The notes: generated by a model from the letters alone, not told the origin. A stretch of 64,000 bases of DNA from Rahnella victoriana (GCF_004330295.1 NZ_SJOJ01000001.1:248001-312000), one strand, 5' to 3'. Positions 20,104-31,260 are shown, numbered from the stretch's first letter. Numbers and translations: made by a program.

Positions 20104-20131
20104 AACCTGCTCCGCGTCTGCGGGGCAGGTT
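20104..20131. terminator. Shared terminator between gltL and ybeL
   Basis: AACCTGCTCCGC and GCGGGGCAGGTT form a 12-bp stem with one G-U pair. On the minus strand it is followed by a T-rich run, so it best serves ybeL. It may also stop gltIJKL transcription. Confidence 0.65.
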
Positions 20132-20139
20132 GCTGAAGT

Positions 20140-20637
20140 TTAAGGTTCGAACGGACGGCGTGAGAATTCGGTGTTGCCACATTTCGGGCATTTGCTCAGA
20201 ATTTCCGGCGTATATACCGCCAGGTGGAAATGACAATTTTCACACACCAGATTTCCTAATCCGACCACTTCCCCGCTGTGATAAATCCCATGATGGCTCA
20301 CATCCTTGAACACTTCTTTCCATTCAAGCTGGGTTTTATCGGTCATGTCCGCCAGCTCTTTCCACAAACTCTCTTTAATCACCCGCAGGAAGACACTGTC
20401 TGTGCCGTCATCTTCCGCCACTGCCTGCTGGCTTTCTTCATAACTGCGGGCAAATTCATGCAAATCGCGGCGTACTGCTGAGGTTAACTGCTCAATCTGG
20501 ATTTCCGTCAACTTGCCCTCTTCCTGCAACCTGACGCGGGCATCCTGCACCAGCGCGCTGATATCACGTTCCCCATTTTTTATCCGTTCGGTCAGTGATG
20601 TCACCAGCTGACGGTAAGATTGCGTAATATTGCTCAT
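20140..20637 (-). CDS. ybeL: Zinc-ribbon protein YbeL (DUF1451)
   Basis: 165-residue homologue of E. coli YbeL (160), function unknown. The N-terminal ~100 residues are charged and helical. The C-terminus has two Cys pairs, CENCH and CPKCG, forming a zinc ribbon, and ends RRPFEP as in E. coli. ATG at 20637 is chosen over an upstream in-frame ATG at 20685 because it matches the family start and is preceded by AAGGAGAGG. Confidence 0.92.
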   Translation of the reverse strand: MSNITQSYRQLVTSLTERIKNGERDISALVQDARVRLQEEGKLTEIQIEQLTSAVRRDLHEFARSYEESQQAVAEDDGTDSVFLRVIKESLWKELADMTDKTQLEWKEVFKDVSHHGIYHSGEVVGLGNLVCENCHFHLAVYTPEILSKCPKCGNTEFSRRPFEP

Positions 20638-20904
20638 ATTTCCTCTCCTTGAACTGTCATAACCATTTTCACGGCGGGAGCGCACTGTCTTTATTTTAGT
20701 CGTAAATCCCTGATCCGTGGCGCAGATTATCCCGGGCTGGCTCGCAGATTATGAATATTGCGCCAGAAGAGGACAGAAATCCCCTTTAGCCTTCGCTGAG
20801 TGTTGTTGCGCCAACCCCTTATCAGCTATGCTATGCGGATCTTTTGATTAAAACTTTTTGAGCTACAGGCGTAGCTGTTTTCACTCACAGGACCACCGGC
20901 CGCC

Positions 20905-23487
20905 ATGCAAGAGCAATACCGTCCAGAAGACATCGAGTCACACGTTCAGCTTCACTGGCAAGAGAAGCAAACCTTCAAAGTTACCGAACAGCCTGGTAAG
21001 GAGAAATATTACTGCCTCTCCATGTTGCCTTACCCGTCAGGTCGTCTCCATATGGGACACGTGCGCAACTACACCATCGGTGACGTGATTTCCCGTTATC
21101 AGCGCATGCTCGGTAAAAACGTCCTGCAGCCTATCGGCTGGGATGCATTCGGCCTGCCGGCTGAAGGTGCTGCGGTGAAGAACAACACAGCCCCTGCGCC
21201 GTGGACTTACGAAAATATCGAATACATGAAGAACCAGCTTAAATTGCTGGGCTTCGGCTATGACTGGGATCGTGAAGTCGCGACCTGTAAGCCTGACTAT
21301 TATCGCTGGGAACAATGGTTCTTCACCAAGCTTTACGAAAAAGGCCTGGTTTATAAGAAGACCTCCGCTGTGAACTGGTGTCCGCACGACCTGACCGTTC
21401 TGGCGAACGAACAGGTGATCGACGGCTGCTGCTGGCGCTGCGATACCAAAGTTGAGCGTAAAGAAATTCCTCAGTGGTTCATCAAAATCACCGATTACGC
21501 CGATCAGTTGCTGAACGATCTGGACACGCTGGAAAGCTGGCCGGAGCAGGTGAAAACCATGCAGCGTAACTGGATTGGCCGTTCCGAAGGTGTGGAAATC
21601 ACTTTCGACGTGGCTGACAGTGACGAAAAAGTCACGGTTTACACCACCCGTCCTGATACCTTCATGGGCGCGACCTATGTTGCGGTGGCTGCGGGTCATC
21701 CGCTGGCGCAACGGGGCGCACAGAACAATCCTGCCCTAACCGATTTCATCGACGAATGCCGTAACACCAAAGTTGCCGAAGCAGAAATGGCAACGATGGA
21801 GAAAAAAGGGATGGCAACCGGTCTGTATGCGATCCACCCGCTGTCTGGTGAGAAGCTGCCAATCTGGGCTGCCAACTTCGTGCTGATGGAATACGGTACC
21901 GGCGCAGTGATGGCCGTGCCTGGCCACGACCAGCGCGACTGGGAATTCGCCACCAAATACGATCTGCAGATCAAGCCGGTTATCCTGAATCTGGACGGCA
22001 GCCAGCCTGACGTCAGCGCAGAAGCGATGACGGAAAAAGGCACGCTGTTCAACTCCGGTGAATTCGATGGTCTGAACCACGAAGACGGTTTCAATGCCAT
22101 TGCCGATAAACTGGTTGCTCAGGGTGTCGGTCAGCGCAAAGTGAACTATCGCCTGCGCGACTGGGGCGTCTCCCGTCAGCGTTACTGGGGCGCACCTATC
22201 CCGATGATCACGCTGGAAGACGGCACCGTTATTCCGACACCAGAAGATCAGCTGCCGGTTATTCTGCCGGAAGATGTGGTGATGGATGGGATCACCAGCC
22301 CGATTAAGGCCGATCCAGAGTGGGCAAAAACCACGGTTAACGGTATGCCGGGTCTGCGTGAAACCGACACCTTCGACACCTTCATGGAATCCTCCTGGTA
22401 TTACGCGCGTTACACCTGCCCGCAATACGACGAAGGGATGCTGGATCCGGCTGCGGCCAACTACTGGTTGCCGGTCGATCAGTATGTCGGTGGCATCGAA
22501 CACGCCATCATGCACCTGATGTATTTCCGCTTCTTCCACAAACTGATGCGTGATGCCGGTCTGGTGGACTCTGACGAGCCTGCCAAACGACTTCTGTGTC
22601 AGGGTATGGTGCTGGCGGATGCCTTCTACCACACCGGCAGCAACGGCGAACGTATCTGGGTTTCCCCGACGGATGCCACTGTTGAGCGTGACGAGAAAGG
22701 CCGCATCACCAAAGCCACCGATCCGCAAGGTCGCGAGCTGGTTTATGCCGGCATGAGCAAGATGTCCAAGTCTAAAAACAACGGCATCGACCCGCAGGTC
22801 ATGGTGGATAAATACGGCGCAGATACGGTGCGTCTGTTTATGATGTTCGCTTCTCCGGCAGAAATGACGCTGGAATGGCAGGAATCCGGGGTTGAAGGGG
22901 CGAACCGCTTCCTGAAACGTGTCTGGAAACTGGCTTACGAACACACAGAAAAAGGCCCGGTTGCTGCTCTGGATGTGGCTTCACTGAATGAAGCGCAAAA
23001 AGATTTGCGTCGCGACCTGCACAAAACTATCGCCAAAGTGACCGATGATATTGGCCGTCGTCAGACCTTCAACACCGCGATCGCTGCGGTAATGGAACTG
23101 ATGAACAAACTGGGCCGTGCACCGCAAGAGACCGAACAGGATCGCGCGTTGTTGCAGGAAGCCCTGCTGGCCGTCGTCCGTATGCTCTATCCGTTCACGC
23201 CACACGTTTGCTTCAGCCTCTGGCAGTCACTGAAAGGCGAAGGCGATGTGGATACTGCGCCGTGGCCTCAGGCTGATGAAAAAGCCATGGTGGAAGATTC
23301 CAAACTGGTGGTTGTACAGGTGAATGGTAAAGTGCGTGCTAAAATCACCGTAGCCGCTGATGCTACCGAGCAACAAGTGCGCGAGCGTGCGGCAGAAGAA
23401 CATTTGGTCGCAAAATATCTGGATGGGGTTACGGTTCGCAAAGTAATCTACGTCCCGGGCAAACTGCTTAACCTGGTGGTAGGTTGA
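20905..23487 (+). CDS. leuS: Leucyl-tRNA synthetase
   Basis: Charges tRNA-Leu. The 860-residue product equals E. coli LeuS in length. Class I signatures are present: the HIGH-like motif HMGH within [12 protein letters not shown] and KMSKS within [10 protein letters not shown]. The CP1 editing domain lies between. The anticodon-binding domain and the C-terminal [11 protein letters not shown] domain follow. First gene of leuS-lptE-holA-nadD. Confidence 0.99.
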   Translation: MQEQYRPEDIESHVQLHWQEKQTFKVTEQPGKEKYYCLSMLPYPSGRLHMGHVRNYTIGDVISRYQRMLGKNVLQPIGWDAFGLPAEGAAVKNNTAPAPWTYENIEYMKNQLKLLGFGYDWDREVATCKPDYYRWEQWFFTKLYEKGLVYKKTSAVNWCPHDLTVLANEQVIDGCCWRCDTKVERKEIPQWFIKITDYADQLLNDLDTLESWPEQVKTMQRNWIGRSEGVEITFDVADSDEKVTVYTTRPDTFMGATYVAVAAGHPLAQRGAQNNPALTDFIDECRNTKVAEAEMATMEKKGMATGLYAIHPLSGEKLPIWAANFVLMEYGTGAVMAVPGHDQRDWEFATKYDLQIKPVILNLDGSQPDVSAEAMTEKGTLFNSGEFDGLNHEDGFNAIADKLVAQGVGQRKVNYRLRDWGVSRQRYWGAPIPMITLEDGTVIPTPEDQLPVILPEDVVMDGITSPIKADPEWAKTTVNGMPGLRETDTFDTFMESSWYYARYTCPQYDEGMLDPAAANYWLPVDQYVGGIEHAIMHLMYFRFFHKLMRDAGLVDSDEPAKRLLCQGMVLADAFYHTGSNGERIWVSPTDATVERDEKGRITKATDPQGRELVYAGMSKMSKSKNNGIDPQVMVDKYGADTVRLFMMFASPAEMTLEWQESGVEGANRFLKRVWKLAYEHTEKGPVAALDVASLNEAQKDLRRDLHKTIAKVTDDIGRRQTFNTAIAAVMELMNKLGRAPQETEQDRALLQEALLAVVRMLYPFTPHVCFSLWQSLKGEGDVDTAPWPQADEKAMVEDSKLVVVQVNGKVRAKITVAADATEQQVRERAAEEHLVAKYLDGVTVRKVIYVPGKLLNLVVG

Positions 23488-23501
23488 GTCAAGGAGGATC
23501 T

Positions 23502-24149
23502 GTGCGACATCGTATAGTGACACTGCTGCTGACCGCAGCAGTGATGGTTACCGCAGGCTGTGGCTTCCATTTACGTGGAAAAACCAATGTGCCTGACGAA
23601 CTGCGAACTATCGTTCTGGACAGTGCGGATCCTTATGGTCCGCTGACGCGTGATATTCGTACTCAGTTACGTCTTTCCAATGTGACCATCGTTGATGATC
23701 CGACGGGTCTGCGTAAGGATATACCGTCACTGCGCATTGCCGGAGAAACCAGCGGTAAGAGTACGGCGTCCATCTTCCAGGACGGTAAAACCGCTGAATA
23801 CCAGATGAAGATGAGCGTCAATGCGACCGTTCTGATGCCGGGTAAAGATATTTACCCGCTTCATGTGACGGTGTTCCGTTCATTCTTTGACAACCCGTTA
23901 ACGGCGCTGGCAAAGGATAATGAAGAAGACATCATCAAAGAAGAAATGCGTCAGCAGGCGGCACAGCAACTGATCCGTAAACTTCTGACGGTACATGCTT
24001 CAGAACTGCATAAAGCCGAAGAAGTCGATGGCAAAGTCGAAGTGATTACGACGGGTTCATCGGCCAGCCAGGCTTCTGATGCGGCTACCACCACGTCGTC
24101 TGATACGTCCGTATTATCAACGACACCGGCCAGCACTTCCGCACAATGA
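23502..24149 (+). CDS. lptE: LPS-assembly lipoprotein LptE
   Basis: Outer-membrane lipoprotein that plugs LptD and delivers LPS to the surface. GTG 23502 with AAGGAGGA just upstream gives a 215-residue precursor. It has a lipoprotein signal ([16 protein letters not shown]) and lipobox TAGC. The body contains the conserved VFRSFFDNP and [10 protein letters not shown] segments. E. coli LptE is 193 residues; the extra length is a Ser/Thr/Ala-rich tail after about residue 180. Overlaps holA by four bases. Confidence 0.95.
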   Translation: MRHRIVTLLLTAAVMVTAGCGFHLRGKTNVPDELRTIVLDSADPYGPLTRDIRTQLRLSNVTIVDDPTGLRKDIPSLRIAGETSGKSTASIFQDGKTAEYQMKMSVNATVLMPGKDIYPLHVTVFRSFFDNPLTALAKDNEEDIIKEEMRQQAAQQLIRKLLTVHASELHKAEEVDGKVEVITTGSSASQASDAATTTSSDTSVLSTTPASTSAQ

Positions 24150-25186
24150 TCCGAGTTTATCCGGAACAACTTGCCGCGCAGCTCCGTGAGGGGCTGCGCG
24201 CTTGTTATTTGCTGTGTGGAAATGACCCGCTGCTTCTCCAGGAAAGTCAGGACAGCATCCGTAAAGCGGCTCAGCACGCTGACTTTCAGGAACATTACAC
24301 CTATGTGCTCGACAACCATACCGAATGGGACTCGATCTTCAGTATCTGTCAGGCACTGAGTCTCTTTGCCAGCCGTCAGACACTGATGCTGATCCTGCCT
24401 GAAAACGGCCCCACGGCGCCGATGGCAGAACAGTTACTGAAACTGACGACCCTTTTGCACGACGATATCCTGTTACTGTTGCGCGGTACTAAGCTGACCA
24501 AAGGGCAGGAGAACAGCGCGTGGTTTAAGGCGCTGAGTGATAAAGGCGTTTTTGTCAGTTGTCAGACACCTGAACAGGCACAACTTCCGCGCTGGGTGAC
24601 CCGCCGGGCCAAAGAGTTGTCCCTTGAGCTTGATGAGCCAGCCAATCAGCTTTTGTGTTATTGCTACGAAGGTAACCTGCTGGCATTAGCGCAGTCTCTG
24701 GAGCGTCTTTCCCTGCTCTATCCGGATGGAAAACTCACGCTGCCGCGCGTCGAAGAGGCGGTCAATGACGCTGCACACTTCACGCCGTATCACTGGCTGG
24801 ATGCGATCCTTGCCGGAAAAAGTAAACGTGCCTGGCATATTTTACGACAGCTGCAACAGGAAGACAGCGAACCGGTTATTTTGCTGCGCACCGTGCAACG
24901 CGAACTTCTGATGCTGCTGAATCTGAAACGAAAAATGGATACCATACCGCTGCGCACGCTGTTTGATCAGCAAAAAGTCTGGCAAAACCGGCGCGCGCTG
25001 GTGACGCAGGCTGTGCAACGTTTGTCGGCTGAGCAACTGTCGCTGGCGGTGCGTTTACTGACGCAAATGGAAATCACCCTGAAGCAGGATTACGGTCAGT
25101 CCGTATGGTCTGAGCTGGAAAGCCTCTCCATGTTATTGTGCGGCAAACCGTTACCCACCCTGTTTACCGGTTCGGATTTGTATTGA
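24146..25186 (+). CDS. holA: DNA polymerase III subunit delta
   Basis: Clamp-loader delta subunit that opens the beta sliding clamp. The 346-residue product (E. coli 343) begins [13 protein letters not shown] and contains the family segment [14 protein letters not shown]. Start overlaps the lptE stop (ATGA), implying coupling. Confidence 0.96.
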   Translation: MIRVYPEQLAAQLREGLRACYLLCGNDPLLLQESQDSIRKAAQHADFQEHYTYVLDNHTEWDSIFSICQALSLFASRQTLMLILPENGPTAPMAEQLLKLTTLLHDDILLLLRGTKLTKGQENSAWFKALSDKGVFVSCQTPEQAQLPRWVTRRAKELSLELDEPANQLLCYCYEGNLLALAQSLERLSLLYPDGKLTLPRVEEAVNDAAHFTPYHWLDAILAGKSKRAWHILRQLQQEDSEPVILLRTVQRELLMLLNLKRKMDTIPLRTLFDQQKVWQNRRALVTQAVQRLSAEQLSLAVRLLTQMEITLKQDYGQSVWSELESLSMLLCGKPLPTLFTGSDLY

Positions 25187-25200
25187 AGCAGGAGAACAGT

Positions 25201-25872
25201 ATGCCGCAGAGCACTCCACATTCCCCTTCTGCATCGCTGCTGGCTTTTTTTGGCGGAACCTTCGATCCCATTCATTATGGTCATCTGAAACCCGTTGCCA
25301 GTCTGGCAGAACAAGCCGGATTTGAACGTGTGGTTCTGTTGCCCAATAATGTTCCTCCACACCGCCCGCAGCCTGAAGCAACCCCCCAACAGCGTCTGGA
25401 AATGGCCAGACTTGCCGTGGCGGGTAATCCGCTGTTTACCGTTGATCCGCGCGAACTGGCGGTTGAAACGCCCTCCTATACCATTGAGACACTTGCAACG
25501 TTACGTAAAGAACATGGCGATAATTGCCCGCTGGCGTTTATCATTGGCCAGGATTCGTTACTGACGCTTCACAAGTGGCATCGCTGGGAGTCGTTACTGG
25601 ATTTCTGTCATATCGTGGTGATGGCGCGGCCGGGCTATCAGGAGCATCTTGATACACCGGCACTTCAGCACTGGTATGACACGCACCGGGTGACCCATCC
25701 CGATGCGCTGAAGCAAAAACCGGCCGGATTCATTTATCAGGCCAATACACCGCTGCTGAATATTTCGGCAACTGAAATTCGTGAGCGCCGTCATGCGGGG
25801 CTTGATTGCTCAGATTTGCTGCCTTTCGCCGTTGAACGCTATATAGAATCACAGGGCTTGTACCGCCAGTAG
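25201..25872 (+). CDS. nadD: Nicotinate-mononucleotide adenylyltransferase
   Basis: Adenylates nicotinate mononucleotide in NAD synthesis. The 223-residue product has the nucleotidyltransferase motif [11 protein letters not shown] and the late ISATEIRER motif. ATG 25201 follows CAGGAG. The ten or so extra N-terminal residues compared with E. coli (213) are low-complexity. In E. coli cobC follows; here the next gene is rsfS. Confidence 0.97.
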   Translation: MPQSTPHSPSASLLAFFGGTFDPIHYGHLKPVASLAEQAGFERVVLLPNNVPPHRPQPEATPQQRLEMARLAVAGNPLFTVDPRELAVETPSYTIETLATLRKEHGDNCPLAFIIGQDSLLTLHKWHRWESLLDFCHIVVMARPGYQEHLDTPALQHWYDTHRVTHPDALKQKPAGFIYQANTPLLNISATEIRERRHAGLDCSDLLPFAVERYIESQGLYRQ

Positions 25873-25880
25873 CTAACGCG

Positions 25881-25889
25881 TGCTATACT
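25881..25889 (+). promoter_or_regulatory. Extended -10 promoter before rsfS
   Basis: TGC-TATACT just after the nadD stop, 190 bp before rsfS. No good -35 at 17 bp, consistent with an extended -10 promoter. Confidence 0.5.
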
Positions 25890-26078
25890 GCGCCGCTTAA
25901 TTTCGGCTCCCGATAACGCTGCGAAACTAACCGATACAATGTATTGATTATTCACTGTTTTCAGGTGTTTTCCGGACAACCGCTATGTTTATCCATCATG
26001 AGATTGCCCGTTGCTTCGGTGCCACACCGGCGATCATCTCGTGAGGTCAATTGTTTCAAACATCCCCAGGGGGAACCT

Positions 26079-26396
26079 TTGCAAGGTAAAGCGCTCCAAG
26101 ATTTTGTTGTCGATAAAGTCGATGACCTGAAAGCACAAGACATCATCGCGATTGATGTTAAAGGTAAATCCAGTATTACTGACTGCATGATCATTTGCAC
26201 CGGCACCTCAAGCCGCCACGTCATTTCTATCGCCGGACATCTGGTTGAAGAAGTGAAAGCGGCAGGTATGGATGCGATGGGTGTGAAAGGCATTAACGAA
26301 GCCGACTGGGTCGTGGTTGATCTGGGCGAAGTAATTGTCCATGTAATGCAGGAAGAAAGCCGCCAGCTGTATGAGCTTGAGAAACTCTGGGGCTGA
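26079..26396 (+). CDS. rsfS: Ribosomal silencing factor RsfS
   Basis: Binds ribosomal protein L14 and blocks subunit joining in stationary phase. TTG 26079 gives 105 residues, exactly the E. coli length, starting (M)[17 protein letters not shown] lies upstream of this TTG. The frame remains open to 25944, but that extension has no family similarity. Three bases before rlmH. Confidence 0.93.
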   Translation: MQGKALQDFVVDKVDDLKAQDIIAIDVKGKSSITDCMIICTGTSSRHVISIAGHLVEEVKAAGMDAMGVKGINEADWVVVDLGEVIVHVMQEESRQLYELEKLWG

Positions 26397-26399
26397 TGC

Positions 26400-26870
26400 G
26401 TGAAGCTGCAACTTGTCGCCGTCGGCACAAAAATGCCTGACTGGGTACAAACCGGTTTTAACGATTATCTGCACCGTTTCCCTAAAGACATGCCGTTTGA
26501 ACTGACTGAAGTTCCGGCCGGGAAACGTGGGAAAAATGCAGATATCAAACGCATTCTTGAAAAAGAAGGCGAGCTGATGCTGGCTGCCGTCGGTAAGGGA
26601 AATCGCATTGTGACGCTCGATATTCCGGGCACACCGTGGGAAACCCCGCAACTGGCGCAACAACTGGAACGCTGGAAACAGGACGGGCGCAATGTCAGCC
26701 TGTTAATCGGCGGACCGGAAGGGTTGGCGCCGGCCTGTAAAGCCGCAGCGGAACAGAGCTGGTCGCTCTCGCCGTTGACACTTCCTCACCCGCTGGTTCG
26801 GGTTCTGGTCGCGGAAAGTCTTTACCGCGCCTGGAGTATTACCACTAATCATCCATACCACCGCGAATAA
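26400..26870 (+). CDS. rlmH: 23S rRNA pseudouridine-1915 N3-methyltransferase
   Basis: SPOUT methyltransferase that modifies pseudouridine 1915 of 23S rRNA. GTG 26400 gives 156 residues (E. coli 155). The knot/SAM motif LLIGGPEGL and the C-terminal [17 protein letters not shown] are conserved. Confidence 0.97.
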   Translation: MKLQLVAVGTKMPDWVQTGFNDYLHRFPKDMPFELTEVPAGKRGKNADIKRILEKEGELMLAAVGKGNRIVTLDIPGTPWETPQLAQQLERWKQDGRNVSLLIGGPEGLAPACKAAAEQSWSLSPLTLPHPLVRVLVAESLYRAWSITTNHPYHRE

Positions 26871-26908
26871 CGGGTGGTGAATGTCAGCAACATGAATTAA
26901 GTAGTGGG

Positions 26909-28813
26909 ATGAAAATAGATCGTAACCCTTTTCGCGACTATACGGCTGAATCAGCCCTCTTTGTGCGCCGTGCACTGGTGGCGTTCATCGGCATTCTGCT
27001 ACTTAGCGGCGTCTTAGCCTTTAATCTCTATAATCTGCAAATAGTCCGTTTTCAGGATTACCAAACCCGTTCTAATGATAACCGTATCAAGCTGGTGCCC
27101 ATCGCGCCCAGCCGCGGGATTATCTACGATCGCAATGGCACCCCGCTGGCCCTGAACCGCACCATTTACCAGCTGGAACTGGTGCCGGAAAAAGTGGACG
27201 ATTTGCAGGCCACGCTTGAAGGTCTCAAGCCGATTGTCGATCTCACCCCGGAAGATATCGATAACTTCAAAAAAGAGCGCCAGCGTTCACGACGCTTTAC
27301 CTCTATTGCGGTCAAAACGGCCCTGACGGAAGTTCAGGTCGCGCGTTTCTCCGTCAATCAGTTCCATTTCCCCGGCGTTGAAGTCAAAGGCTATCAGCGT
27401 CGCTATTACCCGTACGGTTCTGCACTGACGCACGTCATCGGCTATGTGTCGAAAATCAATGATCGTGACGTTGAGCGTCTGGATAAAGATGGCATTCTGG
27501 CCAACTACGCCGCCACACACGATATTGGCAAGCTGGGCATCGAGCGTTATTACGAAGACACGCTTCATGGCAAAACAGGCTATGAAGAGGTTGAGGTCAA
27601 TAACCGCGGGCGCGTCATCCGCCAGTTGCACGAAGAGCCACCGCAGGCCGGTAAAGACATTTACCTGACCATTGACCTGCCGTTGCAGAAATACATTGAA
27701 GAATTGCTGACCGGCAGCCGTGCCGCCGTCGTGGTCACCGATCCGCGCGATGGCGCGATCCGTGCGCTGGTCTCCAACCCGAGCTATGACCCGAACCTGT
27801 TCGTGGATGGCATATCGAGCAAAGATTACAGCGGCTTGTTAAACGATCCGAACAAACCGCTGATCAACCGGGCGACGCAGGGGGTTTACCCGCCAGCGTC
27901 GACGGTGAAACCTTATATTGCCGTCTCCGCACTCACCTCTGGTGTGATCACCAAAAACACCTCCCTGTTTGATCCGGGCTGGTGGCAGTTGCCGGGTTCT
28001 GATAAACGCTACCGTGACTGGAAACACTGGGGTCATGGCCGCCTGAACGTCACCAAATCCCTTGAGGAATCGGCCGATACCTTCTTCTATCAGGTGGCCT
28101 ATGATATGGGCATCGACCGGCTGTCAGAATGGATGGGCAAATTCGGATACGGTCATTACAGCGGCATCGATTTGTCGGAAGAGCGCAGCGGCAATATGCC
28201 AAACCGCGACTGGAAGTTTAAACGCTTCAAGAAACCCTGGTATCAGGGTGACACCATTCCGGTGGGGATCGGTCAGGGCTACTGGACCGCAACGCCAATA
28301 CAAATCATGAAAGCCATGACCACCCTGATTAACGACGGCAATGTGAAAACGCCGCATTTGTTGCTGAGCACGAAAGTGGAAGGGAAGCAGGTCCCTTATC
28401 AGCAGCAGGAAACCACCCAGATTGGGGATATCCATTCCGGTTACTGGGAAATTGCCAAAGACGGCATGTACGGCGTGGCTAACCGGCCGAACGGCACCGC
28501 ACGCAAATATTTTGCCGATGCCCCTTACAAAGCGGCGGCAAAATCCGGTACCGCACAAGTTTACGGTTTGAAAGCCAATGAAATCTATAATGCGCATAAG
28601 ATTGCAGAGCATCTGCGCGACCACAAACTGATGACCTCGTTTGCCCCGTTCGACAAACCTACGGTGGCGGTGGCTGTCGTTCTGGAGAACGGCGGTGCAG
28701 GTCCGGCAGTGGGGACGATTTCGCGGCAGATACTCGACCATATTTTACTGGGCGACAACACGACACAATTACCGGCTGACGCGCCTGCGCCGCCGGGAAC
28801 CGAAGGTGATTAA
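26909..28813 (+). CDS. mrdA: Penicillin-binding protein 2
   Basis: Essential transpeptidase of the elongasome. 634 residues (E. coli 633). An N-terminal membrane anchor (about residues 22-42) is followed by the dimerisation domain. The transpeptidase domain has active-site motif STVK (PPASTVKPY), SAD in EESADTFFY and KSGTAQV. Six bases before mrdB. Confidence 0.98.
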   Translation: MKIDRNPFRDYTAESALFVRRALVAFIGILLLSGVLAFNLYNLQIVRFQDYQTRSNDNRIKLVPIAPSRGIIYDRNGTPLALNRTIYQLELVPEKVDDLQATLEGLKPIVDLTPEDIDNFKKERQRSRRFTSIAVKTALTEVQVARFSVNQFHFPGVEVKGYQRRYYPYGSALTHVIGYVSKINDRDVERLDKDGILANYAATHDIGKLGIERYYEDTLHGKTGYEEVEVNNRGRVIRQLHEEPPQAGKDIYLTIDLPLQKYIEELLTGSRAAVVVTDPRDGAIRALVSNPSYDPNLFVDGISSKDYSGLLNDPNKPLINRATQGVYPPASTVKPYIAVSALTSGVITKNTSLFDPGWWQLPGSDKRYRDWKHWGHGRLNVTKSLEESADTFFYQVAYDMGIDRLSEWMGKFGYGHYSGIDLSEERSGNMPNRDWKFKRFKKPWYQGDTIPVGIGQGYWTATPIQIMKAMTTLINDGNVKTPHLLLSTKVEGKQVPYQQQETTQIGDIHSGYWEIAKDGMYGVANRPNGTARKYFADAPYKAAAKSGTAQVYGLKANEIYNAHKIAEHLRDHKLMTSFAPFDKPTVAVAVVLENGGAGPAVGTISRQILDHILLGDNTTQLPADAPAPPGTEGD

Positions 28814-28819
28814 CCGTCA

Positions 28820-29932
28820 ATGACTGAGAACCAACAAAAAAGATCATTGTGGTCGAAAATGCATATCGACCTGACGATGCTGCTGATCGTGCTCGCCCTG
28901 CTGACGTACAGTGCGTTCGTGATGTGGAGCGCCAGCGGTCAGGATATGGGCATGATGGAACGTAAAATTGGCCAGATCCTGATGGGTCTGGTGATCATGC
29001 TGATCATGGCGCAAATTCCGCCGCGCGTGTATGAAAGCTGGGCACCGTATCTGTATATTTTCTGCGTCTTCCTGCTGGTGCTGGTGGATGCTTTCGGCAG
29101 TATCAGTAAAGGCGCGCAACGCTGGCTGGATCTGGGGATCATCAAATTCCAGCCGTCGGAACTGGCAAAAATCGCCGTACCGCTGATGGTCGCGCGTTTT
29201 ATCAACCGCGATGTCTGCCCGCCCTCCCTGAAAAATACCGCGATTGCGCTGGCACTGATCTTCATCCCTACCCTGCTGGTGGCCGCACAGCCCGATCTGG
29301 GTACGTCGATTCTGATTGCCGCCTCCGGTTTATTTGTGCTGTTCCTTTCCGGTATGAGCTGGAAACTGATCGCCGTTGCCGCCCTTCTGGTTGCCGCGTT
29401 TATTCCAATCCTGTGGTTCTTCCTGATGCATGATTATCAGCGCGACCGCGTCATGATGTTACTGGATCCGGAAAGCGATCCGCTGGGTGCGGGCTATCAT
29501 ATTATTCAGTCGAAAATTGCCATCGGCTCAGGCGGACTTTCCGGTAAAGGCTGGCTGCACGGCACCCAGTCACAGCTGGAATTCCTGCCTGAACGTCATA
29601 CCGACTTTATCTTCGCCGTGCTCGCCGAAGAACTGGGGCTGATTGGCGTACTGGTGCTGCTGGGACTGTACTTATGTCTCATCATGCGCGGTCTGGTGAT
29701 CGCCGCCCATGCGCAAACCACGTTTGGCCGCGTGATGTCCGGCGGGCTGATGCTGATCCTGTTCGTTTATGTGTTTGTTAACATCGGCATGGTCAGTGGC
29801 ATTGTCCCGGTAGTTGGGGTACCTTTGCCTCTGGTCAGCTATGGCGGGTCAGCACTCATCGTGCTAATGGCAGGGTTTGGTATCGTCATGTCGATACATA
29901 CTCATCGAAAAATGTTGTCGAAAAATTTATAG
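28820..29932 (+). CDS. mrdB: Peptidoglycan glycosyltransferase RodA
   Basis: SEDS-family glycosyltransferase, partner of PBP2 in lateral wall synthesis. 370 residues, same as E. coli, about ten membrane segments. SEDS hallmarks include FQPSELAK, the long loop [14 protein letters not shown] and [12 protein letters not shown]. Confidence 0.98.
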   Translation: MTENQQKRSLWSKMHIDLTMLLIVLALLTYSAFVMWSASGQDMGMMERKIGQILMGLVIMLIMAQIPPRVYESWAPYLYIFCVFLLVLVDAFGSISKGAQRWLDLGIIKFQPSELAKIAVPLMVARFINRDVCPPSLKNTAIALALIFIPTLLVAAQPDLGTSILIAASGLFVLFLSGMSWKLIAVAALLVAAFIPILWFFLMHDYQRDRVMMLLDPESDPLGAGYHIIQSKIAIGSGGLSGKGWLHGTQSQLEFLPERHTDFIFAVLAEELGLIGVLVLLGLYLCLIMRGLVIAAHAQTTFGRVMSGGLMLILFVYVFVNIGMVSGIVPVVGVPLPLVSYGGSALIVLMAGFGIVMSIHTHRKMLSKNL

Positions 29933-29941
29933 AGGTGAGCA

Positions 29942-31090
29942 ATGCGTAAGGAGTGGCTTGGAGCTGTCATTATCGGTTTGCTGTTAAGTGGCTGTGCCAC
30001 TGACGATGTTCAGCAACAACAACCGGCACCGCAGCAAGCCTACAACGGCCCTGTGGTAGAAATCGGCGGGGCTGATCCGCGTTACGAACCTTATAATCAG
30101 GGCACGATGCAGGATTATACCGTTAACGGTAAAACCTATAAAATCATCAAAGACCCGTCTAACTTCTCGCAGGTGGGACAAGCAGCCTGGTACGGTCAGG
30201 AAAATGGCGGCAATATGACCGCCATCGGCGAAGAGTTCGACCCTTCAGCCATGACCGCCGCGCATCCGACCTTGCCAATCCCAAGTTATGTGCGTGTCAC
30301 CAACATGGCGACCGGCCGTATGCTGGTGGTGCGTGTGAATGACCGTGGCCCTTACGTGCCGGGCAAAATTATTGATTTGTCACAGGCGGCGGCCGATCGT
30401 CTGAATCTGACCAACAGCACCAAAGTCCGCATCGATTTTATCAACGTGGCACCTGACGGCACCCTGTCCGGTCCGGGTACGATTGGTACGACCGTTGCCA
30501 AACAATCTTACGCCCTGCCGTCACGTCCAAGTTTAGGTGCCAGCAGCATGGGCACACCGACGCTGAGCGCTCAACCGGTCGATACCTCAGATGTCCGTCC
30601 GATCAGCAACAGCACCCTGAGCAATCCGAATGCTGCGCCTTTAACCAATGACGAAGATAACAACGGCACCGTAGCCTCTGCGCCAGCAGCGACCACGATG
30701 TCCGGTAGCAGCGGCGGCGGCTTTCTGAGCGCTCCCACTCCGCTGCGTCAGGGCGTGTTAGAAGGCAGTGAACCGGTGGCTGCGCCCGTCGCCGTCGCCA
30801 GTGCCGCACCGGTAGCCGCGTCTGCGGCCTCCGCAGCGCCCGCGCATACCACCGCCATCCCGAGCTCAGGTTTTATGGTGCAGGTTGGCGCGCTGAGTAA
30901 CCCGCAGAACGCACAGTTGTGGCAAAAAAGCCTCAGCCAGCGTTTCTCCGTGCCGGGGAAAGTGCAGGCCAACGGCAGCACCTATCGCGTGCAGCTTGGT
31001 CCGTTCAGCACCCGCCAGCAGGCCGAACAGCTGAAACAGCGACTGGCCAGCGAAGCCCAGCAGCAGTCCTTCGTCACTGCCAGCATGTAA
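29942..31090 (+). CDS. rlpA: Rare lipoprotein A, septal ring lytic transglycosylase
   Basis: Outer-membrane lipoprotein with lipobox LLSGC near residue 18. A double-psi beta-barrel domain (about 75-170; GQAAWYG, RVNDRGPYV) is followed by a low-complexity Ala/Ser/Pro linker. A SPOR domain closes the protein (about 305-380; FMVQVGALSNPQNA) and binds denuded septal glycan. 382 residues. Confidence 0.96.
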   Translation: MRKEWLGAVIIGLLLSGCATDDVQQQQPAPQQAYNGPVVEIGGADPRYEPYNQGTMQDYTVNGKTYKIIKDPSNFSQVGQAAWYGQENGGNMTAIGEEFDPSAMTAAHPTLPIPSYVRVTNMATGRMLVVRVNDRGPYVPGKIIDLSQAAADRLNLTNSTKVRIDFINVAPDGTLSGPGTIGTTVAKQSYALPSRPSLGASSMGTPTLSAQPVDTSDVRPISNSTLSNPNAAPLTNDEDNNGTVASAPAATTMSGSSGGGFLSAPTPLRQGVLEGSEPVAAPVAVASAAPVAASAASAAPAHTTAIPSSGFMVQVGALSNPQNAQLWQKSLSQRFSVPGKVQANGSTYRVQLGPFSTRQQAEQLKQRLASEAQQQSFVTASM

Positions 31091-31097
31091 TCTGAAT

Positions 31098-31118
31098 ACG
31101 GGGCTGCGGCCCCGTTCT
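31098..31118 (+). terminator. Weak terminator after rlpA
   Basis: ACGGGGC/GCCCCGT stem with a TGCG loop, followed by TCTT. Short T run. Confidence 0.5.
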
Positions 31119-31156
31119 TATAAGTGCTCTGTCTTATAAGGACTTTGTCTTATAAG
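31117..31156. repeat. Three CTTATAAG palindromes, 16-bp period
   Basis: The palindrome CTTATAAG occurs at 31117-31124, 31133-31140 and 31149-31156, exactly 16 bp apart, with partly conserved spacers (TGTCTTATAAG, CTTTG). Lies between rlpA and the dacA promoter. Confidence 0.85.
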
Positions 31157-31206
31157 TAAAAGTCAGTAAGCGCCGGTAATCGAAGATGTCTGACTTATGA
31201 CTCTTC

Positions 31207-31215
31207 TGCTATAGT
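31207..31215 (+). promoter_or_regulatory. Extended -10 promoter of dacA
   Basis: TGC-TATAGT 46 bp before the dacA start. No strong -35. Confidence 0.5.
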
Positions 31216-31260
31216 GGCGCACGTTTATCACTTACTCCCACGGATGTTGTTGTCCCGATC

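Noticed and set aside
21736-22944. Long antisense open frame of 402 codons within leuS
   Set aside because: Lies entirely opposite leuS, has an unlikely composition and no ribosome binding site, and mirrors the codon bias of leuS.
30660-30870. Ala/Ser-rich low-complexity region of rlpA as a tandem repeat
   Set aside because: Composition is biased but there is no regular period; it is a normal linker.
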